64,000 nt of DNA from CAYVOV01 sp964453525 (GCA_964453525.1 CAYVOV010000014.1:1-64000), one strand, 5' to 3'; shown: positions 52,582 to 62,038, counted from the stretch's first letter. The notes: a model not told the origin generated them from the sequence alone. Numbers and translations are program-made.

Positions 52582-52806
52582 TCGCGAGGTCGAAATACAT
52601 TATTTTTAATAATAACCAGATATTGGTTTTATATAAACATTTTCTTGAGTAATATTTATACAATGAAGATAAACCTATCTCCAGAAGACAGAGAAATGGC
52701 TTATCTGCTACCAGTGAATGTAAAGCCCTTTTCCAGCTTGTTATGAGCTGGCATCAGAGCCCAACGTGAATACGGGTATTGATTTGAACGGTTAGCAAAT
52801 GTAAAG

Positions 52807-52844
52807 TTTTGACGGCAAGCCGTAAAACGTTGTATCATATATGA
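52807..52844 (+). promoter_or_regulatory. MarR gene promoter overlapped by two palindromes
   Basis: -35 TTGACG (52809-52814), an 18-bp spacer, and -10 TATCAT (52833-52838). A near-perfect palindrome, TTTT-G-ACGGC-AA-GCCGT-AAAA (52807-52827), covers the -35, and TCATATATGA (52835-52844) covers the -10. MarR proteins commonly bind such palindromes to autorepress. Confidence 0.55.
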
Positions 52845-52902
52845 CATTAAGATATGGTGATGAATAACTCGAATAATCCAGGTCACTAAAGGGGAAATAG
52901 AA

Positions 52903-53391
52903 TTGATAGATATTGAACTCGAAGACAATACGCTCAGAACTTTCGTAATCTTTGCTCAGGCAGCCCGGGAAACAATGAAATACTTGGATAATCATTTGTT
53001 CAGAGGAGCAGGAACCTCATTAATCAGATTCATCGTCTTGCAGGCATTAGTCAGAAATGAGGGAGGTCTGAAACCCACTGACTTAGCCGATTGGACACAG
53101 ACGGAACGGCATAATATTACCACCTTGATTGACCGTATGGGTAGAGAAGGGCTTATTACAGTTAGTGAGAATCCGCATGATAAGAGGTCAGTGATTGTTA
53201 ATTTGACGGATAAGGGACGGGAGGTTCTCGAAAGGTCAAATCCCGTAGCGGCTGAAGTTGTTGACCAGGTGATGTCCTCAATAAATGAAAAGGATAAAGT
53301 TTTCATGGAAAAAATACTGAGAGTTATGAGGGAAAATGCACACCAGGGTCTGGTATCTGCTGGTAAAGGTACAAAAAAGAAATCAGAGTAG
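52903..53391 (+). CDS. MarR-family transcriptional regulator
   Basis: 162 aa, typical length. The winged helix-turn-helix runs over GGLKPTDLADWTQTERHNITTLIDRMGREGLI (about residues 58-88). The wing has NPHDKRSVIVNLTDKGREVLE, the hallmark of MarR. The helices at both ends form the dimer. TTG 52903 is the start, with AAAGGGG 8 nt upstream. It is divergent from the glycan operon and upstream of, but convergent with, the second AOR. The signal is unknown. Confidence 0.88.
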   Translation: MIDIELEDNTLRTFVIFAQAARETMKYLDNHLFRGAGTSLIRFIVLQALVRNEGGLKPTDLADWTQTERHNITTLIDRMGREGLITVSENPHDKRSVIVNLTDKGREVLERSNPVAAEVVDQVMSSINEKDKVFMEKILRVMRENAHQGLVSAGKGTKKKSE

Positions 53392-53452
53392 GTTATCCAT
53401 GCTGCTGCTTACAGATTAACCATCTGGATTTGATAATAAGGTAATAAAAGGG

Positions 53453-53474
53453 CGGGGACAGAAAACTGTCCCCG
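53453..53474. terminator. Bidirectional terminator-like hairpin between MarR and AOR genes
   Basis: CGGGGACAG (53453-53461) and CTGTCCCCG (53466-53474) form a 9-bp stem with an AAAA loop between two convergent genes. On the plus strand a short TCTTGT follows; on the minus strand C/T-rich sequence follows. No long U-tract is present. Confidence 0.55.
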
Positions 53475-53524
53475 TCTTGTACATATAATCTGCGCCTGCC
53501 TTTTACCCGGCGTTCTTCTTACTA

Positions 53525-55375
53525 TCACCCCGGCCATAGTTCTCTCGCCATGTCATCCAGCCCCAGTTCCAGCAGCTTTTCCTTGTTGGGCTTGGTTGTT
53601 TTTATGTCCCAGTCCATTGCCGTCAGGTACGCCTGGTCAAGGGTCGCCTCATCTACGGTTACTCCGGCCGAGGGTCCGGCTGTCTTCGGCGGTACGCCGA
53701 TTATTCTTCCCGGCATGTTGTACTCCAGTGAGTTCAATCCTTCCCGGATATTAAAAGCCTGACGAACGTTGTTGATTCTTTCGCCGGTCTTGAGCAGTTC
53801 TTCCAAGGTCAGATCCCAGCCGGATACAGCCCGCATCATATCAATAAGCGATTCATAGTTCGGTAACGCTCCGTAGCCAAAAGTGCATATCCCGGTGGCA
53901 CTCACTGCGTGGTGCCAACTGCTGCCTATCCGGCGTGCCTCACCCCGTCCGCTCCAGGAGTTTGGGTCGAACTCGGGCTGAGGTGGCGTCGGTCCCATAC
54001 CTCCCTCACCACTCTGGGTATGACGGGCCGGAGTGGCATCCATCCGGTAGGTCGTACCCCAGTGTCTCCCAATCTTGGGGTCGTGGGCTGGTATCTCCTG
54101 CCCGTTAATGTGCATGGCGTACTCCCCGGCACCTTTCCCGGTTTTACCGGCAGCCACCTTCACTCCGTCAGCCAGAATATCACCGAAGCCTTCTCTCCGG
54201 GACAGTTTCTCCGTCATGGCAACTATCGATCGGTGATTGCCCCAGGTCATTTCAATGCCGTCGGTATCATCCCTGGTGATAATACCGTTTTCATAACACT
54301 CGATGGCGAAGGCAATAGCCGCCCCTGCCGAGATGGTGTCCAGTCCGGCACGGTTACAGATGTCATTGGCTTTGATTATCGATGACAGGTTGGTATTAAG
54401 GCAGTTACTGCCGAACATTGCCAGCGTTTCATACTCGGGTTTGTGGGCGCCGGCCTCATATTCATATTCACCGGTGCCGGCTTTCATGTGTCCACCGCAG
54501 GCAATTGGACAGTGCCAGCAACCCCATGACCGGGTCTGCTCGGTTTTTACGGCATCGGCGGCAATGAGATGGACATCAGGTAAATCGGTGGCAATACCGC
54601 CCCAGTTACGTACCGGGGAATCACCCATCTTTAGGCATCTTTCCATGATTGCTGGGGTGCCGTAGTCCCTCAACATTGTGACATGTCCGGTAAGCTCGCT
54701 CAAAGTCTTTTTTCTCAGTTCATCTGCTTTTGCCTTATCGGCGAGGGGGACCTCCATGTTGCCTTTCACTGCCACCGCTTTTATCTTCTTGGCACCCATC
54801 ACCGCGCCGAGACCGGAGCGCCCGGCTGCCCGGCCTTTGTTATTCATAACGGCTGCGATGAGAGATACGGTCTCTCCTGAAGGACCTATGCAGGTGAGTT
54901 CTACATCATTGCTCAGTTCTCCCTTGAGTATATCTTCCGTTTCAAAGGTGTCTTTGCCCCAGAGATGAGCGGCGTCTCTCAGTTCCGCTTTACCGTTTTC
55001 AATATGGACGTAGACAGGCTTCGGTGAAATACCGGTAAAGAATACCGCGTCATACCCGGCGAATTTCAGGTTTGGCCCGAAATAGCCGCCGGAATTGGCG
55101 TCTCCCCAGCCCCCTGTCAGAGGCGATTTGCCCACTGCAATATATCTGTTGCCGGTAATTGCCGGAGTGCCGGTAAGCATACCGGTGACAAGACCAAAGA
55201 TATTGTCCGGACCAAGCGGGTCAGCACCAGCTTTCTGCCGCTGGAAGAGCATCCAGGCACCCAGACCATAACCACCAAGAAATTTACGTCCCGTTTCTTC
55301 GTCCAGCACTTCATCTCTAAATTCACCCTTTGCCAGGTCAACCCATAATATTTTTCCTGCGAATCCCCGCGTCAT
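53525..55375 (-). CDS. Tungsten-dependent aldehyde ferredoxin oxidoreductase, second copy
   Basis: 616 aa. N-terminal GFAGKILWVDLAKGEF and GKSPLTGGWGDANSGG bind tungstopterin, RAAGRSGLGAVMGAKKIKA is the domain 2 signature, and the [4Fe-4S] cluster has the archetypal spacing C286-x2-C289-x3-C293 (GCWHCPIAC) with C497 (GICTFG). It is more like classical AOR than the copy at 5635. No MoaD-like gene accompanies it. GGAGG precedes ATG 55375 by 7 nt. Substrate unknown; its neighbourhood with a UGSC gene repeats that of the first AOR. Confidence 0.92.
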   Translation of the reverse strand: MTRGFAGKILWVDLAKGEFRDEVLDEETGRKFLGGYGLGAWMLFQRQKAGADPLGPDNIFGLVTGMLTGTPAITGNRYIAVGKSPLTGGWGDANSGGYFGPNLKFAGYDAVFFTGISPKPVYVHIENGKAELRDAAHLWGKDTFETEDILKGELSNDVELTCIGPSGETVSLIAAVMNNKGRAAGRSGLGAVMGAKKIKAVAVKGNMEVPLADKAKADELRKKTLSELTGHVTMLRDYGTPAIMERCLKMGDSPVRNWGGIATDLPDVHLIAADAVKTEQTRSWGCWHCPIACGGHMKAGTGEYEYEAGAHKPEYETLAMFGSNCLNTNLSSIIKANDICNRAGLDTISAGAAIAFAIECYENGIITRDDTDGIEMTWGNHRSIVAMTEKLSRREGFGDILADGVKVAAGKTGKGAGEYAMHINGQEIPAHDPKIGRHWGTTYRMDATPARHTQSGEGGMGPTPPQPEFDPNSWSGRGEARRIGSSWHHAVSATGICTFGYGALPNYESLIDMMRAVSGWDLTLEELLKTGERINNVRQAFNIREGLNSLEYNMPGRIIGVPPKTAGPSAGVTVDEATLDQAYLTAMDWDIKTTKPNKEKLLELGLDDMARELWPG

Positions 55376-55438
55376 TTTAACCTCCAGTTGTTACTAAATG
55401 GTTTACACAAATATGTACACATGGAAAATAATACAGTA

Positions 55439-55468
55439 ATGCTAACCGCTTGAACCTGCGATTGTCAA
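55439..55468 (-). promoter_or_regulatory. Candidate promoter of the second AOR gene
   Basis: On the minus strand TTGACA (55468-55463) is followed after 18 bp by TAGCAT (55444-55439, 4 of 6). The predicted leader is about 57 nt. Confidence 0.4.
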
Positions 55469-55503
55469 TGCAGACTTGGACGGGTTGTGTGATATCATTC
55501 GGA

Positions 55504-56397
55504 TTAAATCAACCCTATCTTTTTATAGTAACCTGTATACCCGTTGATGTTTGATACCAGGTCGTATTCTTTCAGTTTTACACCGAAATGTTTCTCTATA
55601 TAACTGCCGACGCTTTGAATGACGGCCTCTTCCTGCTGGTTTGTCTGACGGGCTTGAAGGATAACATTACCAATTATCTTTGTGTTCTCAATAGCACTCG
55701 AGATTAATTTTTGCGGCTCCCACCCCATTCCTCCGTGAGAATAGATAAGAAATTTTGAGGGCAACTTTCCAAGCTTCTCCATACTCTCTATGTATATATC
55801 AAGGTCGAAGCTGGGAGGTGCTGCCGCCGGTAATGGTTGAGAATCTGAAACGTAAATAAGACCGAGGGCTTCACCACAGAACAGACCTCCTGTTTCTGTA
55901 TCAAATATGGCGATGTGATGCGGAGCGTGTCCGGGCGTATGGATAATAATCAGATCTCTGCCATTGAGATATAATCTCTCCTCATCCTCGATGATTCTTA
56001 TTCTCTGCTCGGGGACCGGGAGGATTGCACCATAGACTTCTTCAAAATTGTCTCCAAATGCCAGCTTGGTGCTCCGGATAAGCCGTGATGGGTCAATGAT
56101 ATGTTTTGCCCCTTGAGCATTGGCCACCACTTCTGCTCCCGGGTATATGGCGGACAGCCCGCCGGTAGCGCCGGCGTGGTCCTGGTGAATATGGGTTGGG
56201 ATAATATACCTGAATTCGGTCAATGAAAGCTCAGCGGCCGCCTGCTGAATGTCAGGTATGAGAGCGGCGGGTCCAGGCTCGATGATTGTATTACCTCCCC
56301 CTTCTATAAAATAAACTGTGAAAACGCTGACTTCCCGGGGGAGCTTTACCTCAAGCCTGTATATCGCTTCTGCAACTTTACTAACTTTCGCTGTCAT
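55504..56397 (-). CDS. MBL-fold metallo-hydrolase
   Basis: 297 aa. Metal motif THIHQDHAG (H69, H71, D73, H74), second-site His in HTPGHAPHH (H157), and FCGEALG, where Glu takes the place of the bridging Asp usual in GDA-type motifs. The last 90 residues include a helical domain often found in MBL-fold thioesterase/lactonase-like proteins. It lies upstream of the AOR in the same direction with a 128-bp gap that contains the AOR promoter. The 291 bp on its other side, to the divergent small gene, show no clear promoter. Confidence 0.85.
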   Translation of the reverse strand: MTAKVSKVAEAIYRLEVKLPREVSVFTVYFIEGGGNTIIEPGPAALIPDIQQAAAELSLTEFRYIIPTHIHQDHAGATGGLSAIYPGAEVVANAQGAKHIIDPSRLIRSTKLAFGDNFEEVYGAILPVPEQRIRIIEDEERLYLNGRDLIIIHTPGHAPHHIAIFDTETGGLFCGEALGLIYVSDSQPLPAAAPPSFDLDIYIESMEKLGKLPSKFLIYSHGGMGWEPQKLISSAIENTKIIGNVILQARQTNQQEEAVIQSVGSYIEKHFGVKLKEYDLVSNINGYTGYYKKIGLI

Positions 56398-56688
56398 TTT
56401 TTCTAAATTATACCGGTCTCCATTAATCGGTCAGGTCAGCCGGACAATCCAGCAGCAAAGCAGGACGATACGCAGCTTTCACCATATGCACCGGCAGCTC
56501 GTAAAATGCTCGTTGACAAGCAAATTAGACCAAAGAGCTATCCATATCCAACCAAAGAATTATTGCCTGTCCGCAGCCGTAAGCGGTAACCTGAATCTAG
56601 AATCAGTTTGCCCGATTGCTATTGAAATACATTTAACAGTAAATATCCAGACATTTCAAACAAGTCGGGCAGACTTTCGTGATATAGA

Positions 56689-56955
56689 ATGAAATTTCGT
56701 ACCTACATATTATCCCTGCTGGCCCTTTCAATGGCGATATGGCTATTGTATCACCTCGCCTGCATCTGGATATACGGTAGCTTTTTTATCTACGAACCTA
56801 ACACTCTTATCCTGCTCTTGGAGACAGTGTTCATTACGCTCTGCATGGTTTTTTCCGTTTCCTGTATTGTTGAACAACTGAAGGCGAATACCAGGTCGAA
56901 ATGGGTTCAGTCTGATAGCAACGATAAGAAAATCCGGCTGGAGAATCTCCAGTAA
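56689..56955 (+). CDS. Small two-helix membrane protein
   Basis: 88 aa. Two strongly hydrophobic segments (about residues 5-28 and 39-62) flank a short loop with WIYGSFFIYEPNT; the C-terminal 25 residues are hydrophilic and basic, so both ends are probably cytoplasmic. It has no recognisable family motif. Only a weak ribosome site precedes ATG 56689. Because the hydrophobic pattern is coherent it is more likely real than a chance frame. Function unknown. Confidence 0.55.
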   Translation: MKFRTYILSLLALSMAIWLLYHLACIWIYGSFFIYEPNTLILLLETVFITLCMVFSVSCIVEQLKANTRSKWVQSDSNDKKIRLENLQ

Positions 56956-57094
56956 ACTTAATCAGCCGGCAGCATACTCCAGTTATTCCTTGCTCACCAT
57001 CAATATTTAGGTCAAGCTATCCAGAATCATCCGGTCCTTATGTATTTCCGTATTACTCTTATTTCAAGGCAGGTCATACTGTCCTTTTTCAAAA

Positions 57095-57123
57095 TTGACA
57101 ATTACCATCGACTTCATTACAAT
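57095..57123 (+). promoter_or_regulatory. Promoter of the second UGSC gene
   Basis: TTGACA (57095-57100), a 17-bp spacer and TACAAT (57118-57123, 5 of 6). The predicted start is about 27 nt before ATG 57157. AAGGAGA (57144-57150) is the shine-dalgarno. Confidence 0.7.
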
Positions 57124-57156
57124 TTATCAGTTAGTAATGTTTTAAGGAGAGTTGAA

Positions 57157-58887
57157 ATGGCAGAAGATAAAGTATACAAATGCCTGAGTCCTGTTGGGAT
57201 ATCAATGCCGGTGAAAACATATCCTCTGGCGCCTCGTCTTGACACACTCGATGGCAAAACCATCCATATCTGTATCACCGGTGAGCCGGATATCACCTTA
57301 CCACTGGAAAAGAAACTGAGAAGCGAGTATCCCAATGTGAACTGGACATCTAAGAAATCATATACCCCTACTCCGGTCTACCTGACCGAGGAGGAGATAA
57401 AGACCACTGATGCCATGATACTGGCGGTAACCTGGTGAAGCGGTGCCGTATGGGGGCAGTTGCCCTACATAACCAAAATTGAGAAAGCCGGCATCCCGAC
57501 TGTGGTTGTCGACCTCGAAGACCAGCATAACATGATAGAGCAGGTATCACTTCAATATGGTGTCCCGAAGCTGCGGTATTTAGCCGCCTCGCGGACTCTT
57601 CACGGAGAGAAAGATGTCGACAACTTTATCGAACCTATGCTTGATGCCCTGGTCCGACCTCTGACTGATGAGGAAAAAGAAGAGGGTATGTACAGTCCAC
57701 CGTCTCAGAGGATTCTTTTTGAAGGGACTCTCGGAGAAGCGGAGAAAGTTTACCAGCAGACAAAATATATCCCTCATCCGATGAATGCCCCTGTTGCCGT
57801 CTATACGGATGGCCTTCCCATCGTGATTCCCACCGAGGAAAAAGTGGCTGAAATGCTGAAAGGCACCAGTCACAAACCTGACGAAGTAATAACTTATCAG
57901 TCTGATAGAACCGGAAATAAGGGCGGTGTGGTACGCTTCATGCCGATGGAAAAAACAGCTACCGTGGAAAAGGTGGCAGTTAATGCCGTAATGGCCGGGT
58001 GTAAGCCGGAACACCTGCCTGCGGTGCTGGCTATTGCCGAATCAGGGTGCGGCACCGGTACCACTACCTTCTGGGGACAGTGGGTCTGCGCCAGCGGTCC
58101 CTATGTCAAGGAGATAGGAATGAACTGCGGTGTCGGCATGCTTGACCCCGGCAACCCGGCAAATATGCCGATTGGTCGCGCTTATCAGCTAATGGCAATT
58201 AACCTTGGCGGCGCTGTTCCTGGTGTGAACCGGATGAACAGTATCGGCAGTCCCTTTAATTCGGGCGGTACCTGCTTTGCCGAGAATGCGGACGGACTGC
58301 CGTCGGGCTGGAAAGGTCTGAACGAGGAGTATGGCTTCAGTAAGGACGAGAGTATGGTCCTGGTGATGAACTCGGGCGGCTATATAATAGGCAACCAGTT
58401 TTCTCCGGGCGGATACAGGGCATTCCAGAAGAGCGGTCACGGCGGCATGGCAAGGCGTATGGACGTCAAAGGTATCCCCGGACCCCACAACTGGCTGGAA
58501 TACCTGGTTCCACAACTCTGGGCTGGCCGCGAGGGGGGTTATACTTTTATCATGGTCCCTGAGATGGCGAAACATCTGTACGACATTGGCTTTAAGTCCA
58601 AAGATGAGGTATATGAGTGGCTGTGGGAGAAAAGCAAGGAGCCGCTGAAGCAATACAGGTTACGCTCCTGGCCTGATGAGGGCACCAATGGCTGGCTGGG
58701 GATAGAAAGGACTTCAGGCAAGCACTGGAAAGAGCTGCCCGAAGATTATATGGTGCCAGTGGTGGACTCCCCCACTGATAACTGTATAATTATCGGCGGA
58801 GGGGATGAAGAAGTCTGCCAGCAGCTTTGCGGGCGCCGAGGTCAGCTTGGCCTGGCCCCCGTCTACAGTATAGACGCCTGGCGGTAA
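57157..58887 (+). CDS. UGSC-type selenoprotein, paralogue 2 (Sec encoded by UGA 57436-57438)
   Basis: 576 aa when UGA is read as Sec (residue 94). It aligns end to end with the gene at 2719: YPLAPRLDTLDGKTI, LTEEEIKTTDAMILAVTW-U-SGAVWGQLPYI, GIPTVVVDL, RILFEGTLGEAEKVYQQTKYIP, VVIPTEE-like sequence with EKVAEMLKGTSHKPDEVI, NAVMAGCKPEHLP and the end YSIDAWR. The strand-U-helix layout suggests the Sec sits at the N-terminus of a helix, as in thioredoxin-like or UGSC redox sites. ATG 57157 is chosen for its shine-dalgarno; a frame from 57040 is longer but starts upstream of the -35. The function is not known, and it is monocistronic, with a strong terminator downstream. Confidence 0.88.
57436..57466 (+). 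promoter_or_regulatory. UGA codon plus bacterial SECIS-like hairpin
   Basis: UGA (57436-57438) is followed by stem GGGC (57454-57457)/GCCC (57462-57465) with loop AGTT (57458-57461), extendable by a G-U pair and a lower GTA/TAC helix. The loop starts 19 nt after UGA and has G at position 2. The same spacing and loop occur in paralogue 1. Confidence 0.65.
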
Positions 58888-58915
58888 TACAAGCGATTAA
58901 AATTGAGTTCAGTTT

Positions 58916-58948
58916 AGATTGGGGTACCAGACGGTACCCCAATCTTTT
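58916..58948 (+). terminator. Rho-independent terminator of the second UGSC gene
   Basis: AGATTGGGGTACC (58916-58928) and GGTACCCCAATCT (58933-58945) form a perfect 13-bp stem with loop AGAC, followed by TTT and G. It lies 29 bp after the stop codon. Confidence 0.9.
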
Positions 58949-58949
58949 G

Positions 58950-59294
58950 TGGTGGCGAGTGTTCATTCTTTTTTACAGAAGTCTTCCTGGTGAAATGGGT
59001 TTGGTGAAAGGGATAAGCTTCGCCGATTGATGTAACACCTGTCCATTCTGTCACATATGCAGCCGACCAAAGAATCTCATGAAGATAGTTGAATAGCCAC
59101 TGACACAATAGTGCTTAATTCCAGGTTTATTGATTAAGTTATGTAAAGTTATGATTCGTATTGCCGGTTTTGCTGTACTGAAAATTGCACTTCGTTATTC
59201 TATCGAGTACAATCCAGAGAATAACCAGGCGAAATGAGGCGGACTTACGAAAAGGATATCAGTCTACTTAAAGGAAAAATGCATTAACGGCGGC
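58950..59294. other. Intergenic stretch without a recognisable gene
   Basis: About 345 bp between the terminator and the next cassette. No open frame with a ribosome site, repeat or tRNA is seen. A promoter for the following genes must lie here, but no convincing -35/-10 pair was found. Confidence 0.5.
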
Positions 59295-59978
59295 ATGGTA
59301 CTGGTCTGGATGGGTGCCCTCTGGCTTTACCTGTGGATATTTCCCTGGTACGAGTCCTATGTGGATAATCCTCAATGGGGACATAATTACGCCGAAGCGG
59401 CGGCTTTTCTTATCCTGGGACTCGCCTACTATAACCGGCGGATAATCACCGATGTTCTGGCATTCGTAGCCACCCTGCTTATCATTCCGGCGGCACTGGA
59501 ACTGATACCGCACTTTATTACTGCCATGGCCAGCGGCGTTATACTCGTCCTGACGATTGCGGATATGATTATTGAGAGGAAGAGAAGCGATGACCTCTGG
59601 CAGCCATCCAGCCGCCCGCTGGCTTTCTGGCTGAAAAAGCACCTGCCCCGTTTTTCATATATAATGCTCGCTCATATCGCCCTTATCTATTTCCTGGTGC
59701 GGCTGCCCTTGGGGACTTACGAGACGGAACTCGTCACCAAGGTATTCGATGGCATGCTCTTCCCGATGATGTTATTCCTGATTCTGGAAGACATGCCGGC
59801 AATGTTTAGCTCCCTTCGAGCCAAATACCTGGGCTTTTTCTGGGGGATGCTGACCACAATCGTCTCACTTATAATCCTGGTAGTCCAGCCTGAAACGATA
59901 CCGCTGCTTGTCCTTTCCGTAATAGTAGCCGGAGCGGGGATAGCAGTTGTTCTTACCGGCAGCAAGTCCGTGGAGTAG
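59295..59978 (+). CDS. Polytopic membrane protein of unknown function
   Basis: 227 aa, with about seven hydrophobic segments (starting VLVWMGALWLYLWIF and ending LSVIVAGAGIAVVLTG) and a cytoplasmic-looking basic loop IIERKRSDDLWQPSSRPLAFWLKKH. No family motif is recognised. The ATG at 59295 is the first plausible start, although its ribosome site (AAAGGA about 18 nt upstream) is distant. It ends 4 bp before a GT2 gene, so it belongs to the cassette. Confidence 0.7.
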   Translation: MVLVWMGALWLYLWIFPWYESYVDNPQWGHNYAEAAAFLILGLAYYNRRIITDVLAFVATLLIIPAALELIPHFITAMASGVILVLTIADMIIERKRSDDLWQPSSRPLAFWLKKHLPRFSYIMLAHIALIYFLVRLPLGTYETELVTKVFDGMLFPMMLFLILEDMPAMFSSLRAKYLGFFWGMLTTIVSLIILVVQPETIPLLVLSVIVAGAGIAVVLTGSKSVE

Positions 59979-59982
59979 TCTA

Positions 59983-60690
59983 TTGGAGAGGCAGAACGGG
60001 ACCGGACAGGACGTTGCAGTTATTATCCCCGCCTTCAACGAGGCTGAGTCTATTACAAAAGTGCTTTCCAGTATCCCGGAAAGCCTGGTCAGCGAGGTTG
60101 TGGTAGTAGATAATAACTCAACCGATGCCACCCCTGAAAATGCCGGAAAAGCCGGGGCTACAGTAGTCCGTGAACTGAAACAGGGTTACGGGGCAGCCTG
60201 TCACAGGGGGCTGGAATACCTGAAGTCGAAATCACAGAAACCGGACATCGTTGTCTTCATTGACGGGGACTACTCGGACTACCCGGAGGAAATGGACAGG
60301 CTGATACGTCCCATAACTGAAGAGGGGTACGACCTTGTTATCGGTTCGAGGATGCCCGACACAACGGAAAAGGGAGCGATGACGCAGCAGCAAATCCTCG
60401 GCAACCGGCTGATAATCGCCCTGATACGGCTTCTTTACGGGTATCGGTTTACGGACCTGGGTCCGTTCCGGGCAATCAGGTTCGAGAGACTTGTCGAAAT
60501 GGGTATCAGGGACAGGACTTACGGCTGGCCGGTGGAAATGCAGCTAAAAGCCCTGAAACAGGGTCTTAAAATACTGGAAGTGCCGGTGAGCTACCGGGTC
60601 AGGATAGGCAAATCAAAAGTATCCGGCACCATCAGGGGCAGCCTGAAAGCAGGCGGTAAAATCCTGTTAACGATACTCAGGTGTCTCTGA
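59983..60690 (+). CDS. GT2 glycosyltransferase (DPM-like)
   Basis: 235 aa. VAVIIPAFNEAESITKVL, VVVDNNSTDAT, the Gly-rich KQGYGAACHRGLEYL and the metal-binding FIDGDYSDYPEEM are typical of the polyprenyl-phosphate mannosyltransferase/UgtP-like GT2 branch. No C-terminal membrane helices are seen. TTG 59983 has GTGGAG 7 nt upstream and is preferred to TTG 59947, which overlaps the preceding gene. It probably makes a lipid-linked sugar for the GT-C enzyme next door. Confidence 0.83.
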   Translation: MERQNGTGQDVAVIIPAFNEAESITKVLSSIPESLVSEVVVVDNNSTDATPENAGKAGATVVRELKQGYGAACHRGLEYLKSKSQKPDIVVFIDGDYSDYPEEMDRLIRPITEEGYDLVIGSRMPDTTEKGAMTQQQILGNRLIIALIRLLYGYRFTDLGPFRAIRFERLVEMGIRDRTYGWPVEMQLKALKQGLKILEVPVSYRVRIGKSKVSGTIRGSLKAGGKILLTILRCL

Positions 60691-60694
60691 TAGA

Positions 60695-62038
60695 ATGGAA
60701 TCTCCGGATTTAATAATGACCAGGCAGAGAGCAATTCAGGCAGCGGTCCTCATATTAAGCCTCGCTGGATACATATGGCTGGGCTATTTTACCTCCAGGC
60801 CTGATTTTATCAGGCTCATCTGTTTATACGCGGTGCTTTTCGGGCTATACCTTTACATACTTTTCGGGAAAGCATTCAGTAACGGTTTCAGGGTGGCAAT
60901 CGGGGGAGGGATTCTCTTCAGACTTTCGCTGTTCCTGATGACTCCCAACCTGACGGACGACTATTTCAGGTATATCTGGGATGGACTGTTTATCGCCAGC
61001 GGGGAGAATCCATACCTGGTAATGCCTTCGGCGTTTATCTCCAGTCCGGAGGCTGTGCCGGGAATCAGTACTGGCCTATACGAGCAGCTAAACTCGCCGA
61101 ACTACTATACCGCTTATCCGCCGGTGAGCCAGTTCCTCTTCGGGATAAGCGCTAAATTAGCAGGGGCAAACGTTTTCGGAAATATCCTGCTTTTCCGGGG
61201 TTTGATTCTTCTTGCCGAGTTCGGCTCCGTAGCCCTGCTTTATAAGCTGGCAAAAGCTTTCGGGCGTGCCCCCAATGCAGTCCTTATTTACGCCCTGAAT
61301 CCCCTTGTAATCATCGAGCTGACAGGAAACCTGCACCTGGAAGCGGTTATGGTCTTCTTTTTACTACTGGGCGTCTACCTGCTGGTGAGGGAAAGATCGG
61401 TCTTTTCAGCTATCTGTTTCGGGCTGGCGGCGGGCACAAAGCTGATACCACTCATTTTTCTGCCTCTGCTGATAAAGAGGCTGGGAATGGTAAGGAGCCT
61501 GAAATACTATTTGATTACCGGGATTACCTTGCTGGTAATGCATGCCCCGTTTTTCAGCACGCAGGCTGTTTCCAACTATTTTACAAGCCTCAGCCTTTAC
61601 TTCAGGGTTTTTGAATTCAATGCCAGTATATATTACCTGCTCAGGTGGCTGGATGGACTGACTTCTGATGGCAACATTATCCCGGTCTCGATGGTCCTGC
61701 TGCCGGTAATTACTTTTCTTGCCGTGATATTCATTGCCTGGCGGGAAAATCCGTCGCGGCAGGAATCCATTTTTACCGCCATGCTGTTCTGCCTGACCGC
61801 TTATTACCTGCTGTCCACGAATATTCATCCCTGGCACCTGACGGTACTTATTATGCTTTCCGTTTTTTCCGATTACAGATATATGCTACCATGGTCTTTC
61901 GGAGTGGTGCTTTCTTACTTCGGTTACCGGACGGTTCCGTTTTCGGAAAACCTCTGGTTGGTGGCAATCGAGTATCTGATGGCGGGAGGTTGGATGGCTT
62001 ATGAATTCTACAGTAAATTGATACAGGGAAGGCGCTGA
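60695..62038 (+). CDS. GT-C polyprenol-dependent mannosyltransferase-like membrane protein
   Basis: 447 aa with about ten membrane helices. The loop after the third helix has TPNLTDDYFRYIWDGLFIASGENPY, whose DDYxRYxWDG pattern is the acidic GT-C donor motif of mannopyranosyl- and related transferases. YPPVSQFLFG and NPLVIIELTGNLHLEAV are also typical. It starts 4 bp after the GT2 gene and its stop overlaps the next ATG, so the genes are coupled. Confidence 0.82.
   Translation: MESPDLIMTRQRAIQAAVLILSLAGYIWLGYFTSRPDFIRLICLYAVLFGLYLYILFGKAFSNGFRVAIGGGILFRLSLFLMTPNLTDDYFRYIWDGLFIASGENPYLVMPSAFISSPEAVPGISTGLYEQLNSPNYYTAYPPVSQFLFGISAKLAGANVFGNILLFRGLILLAEFGSVALLYKLAKAFGRAPNAVLIYALNPLVIIELTGNLHLEAVMVFFLLLGVYLLVRERSVFSAICFGLAAGTKLIPLIFLPLLIKRLGMVRSLKYYLITGITLLVMHAPFFSTQAVSNYFTSLSLYFRVFEFNASIYYLLRWLDGLTSDGNIIPVSMVLLPVITFLAVIFIAWRENPSRQESIFTAMLFCLTAYYLLSTNIHPWHLTVLIMLSVFSDYRYMLPWSFGVVLSYFGYRTVPFSENLWLVAIEYLMAGGWMAYEFYSKLIQGRR

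Noticed and set aside
52510..52902. A short gene upstream of the MarR regulator
   Set aside because: Only short low-complexity frames are present; the stretch is better read as a divergent regulatory region.
56318..56692. 124-aa plus-strand frame over the 5' end of the MBL gene
   Set aside because: Composition is that of antisense plus intergenic DNA, and the MBL gene on the other strand is conserved.
57040..57438. Longer N-terminus of the second UGSC gene starting at 57040
   Set aside because: It begins upstream of the -35 box, adds 39 residues absent from the paralogue, and lacks a shine-dalgarno; ATG 57157 has AAGGAGA.
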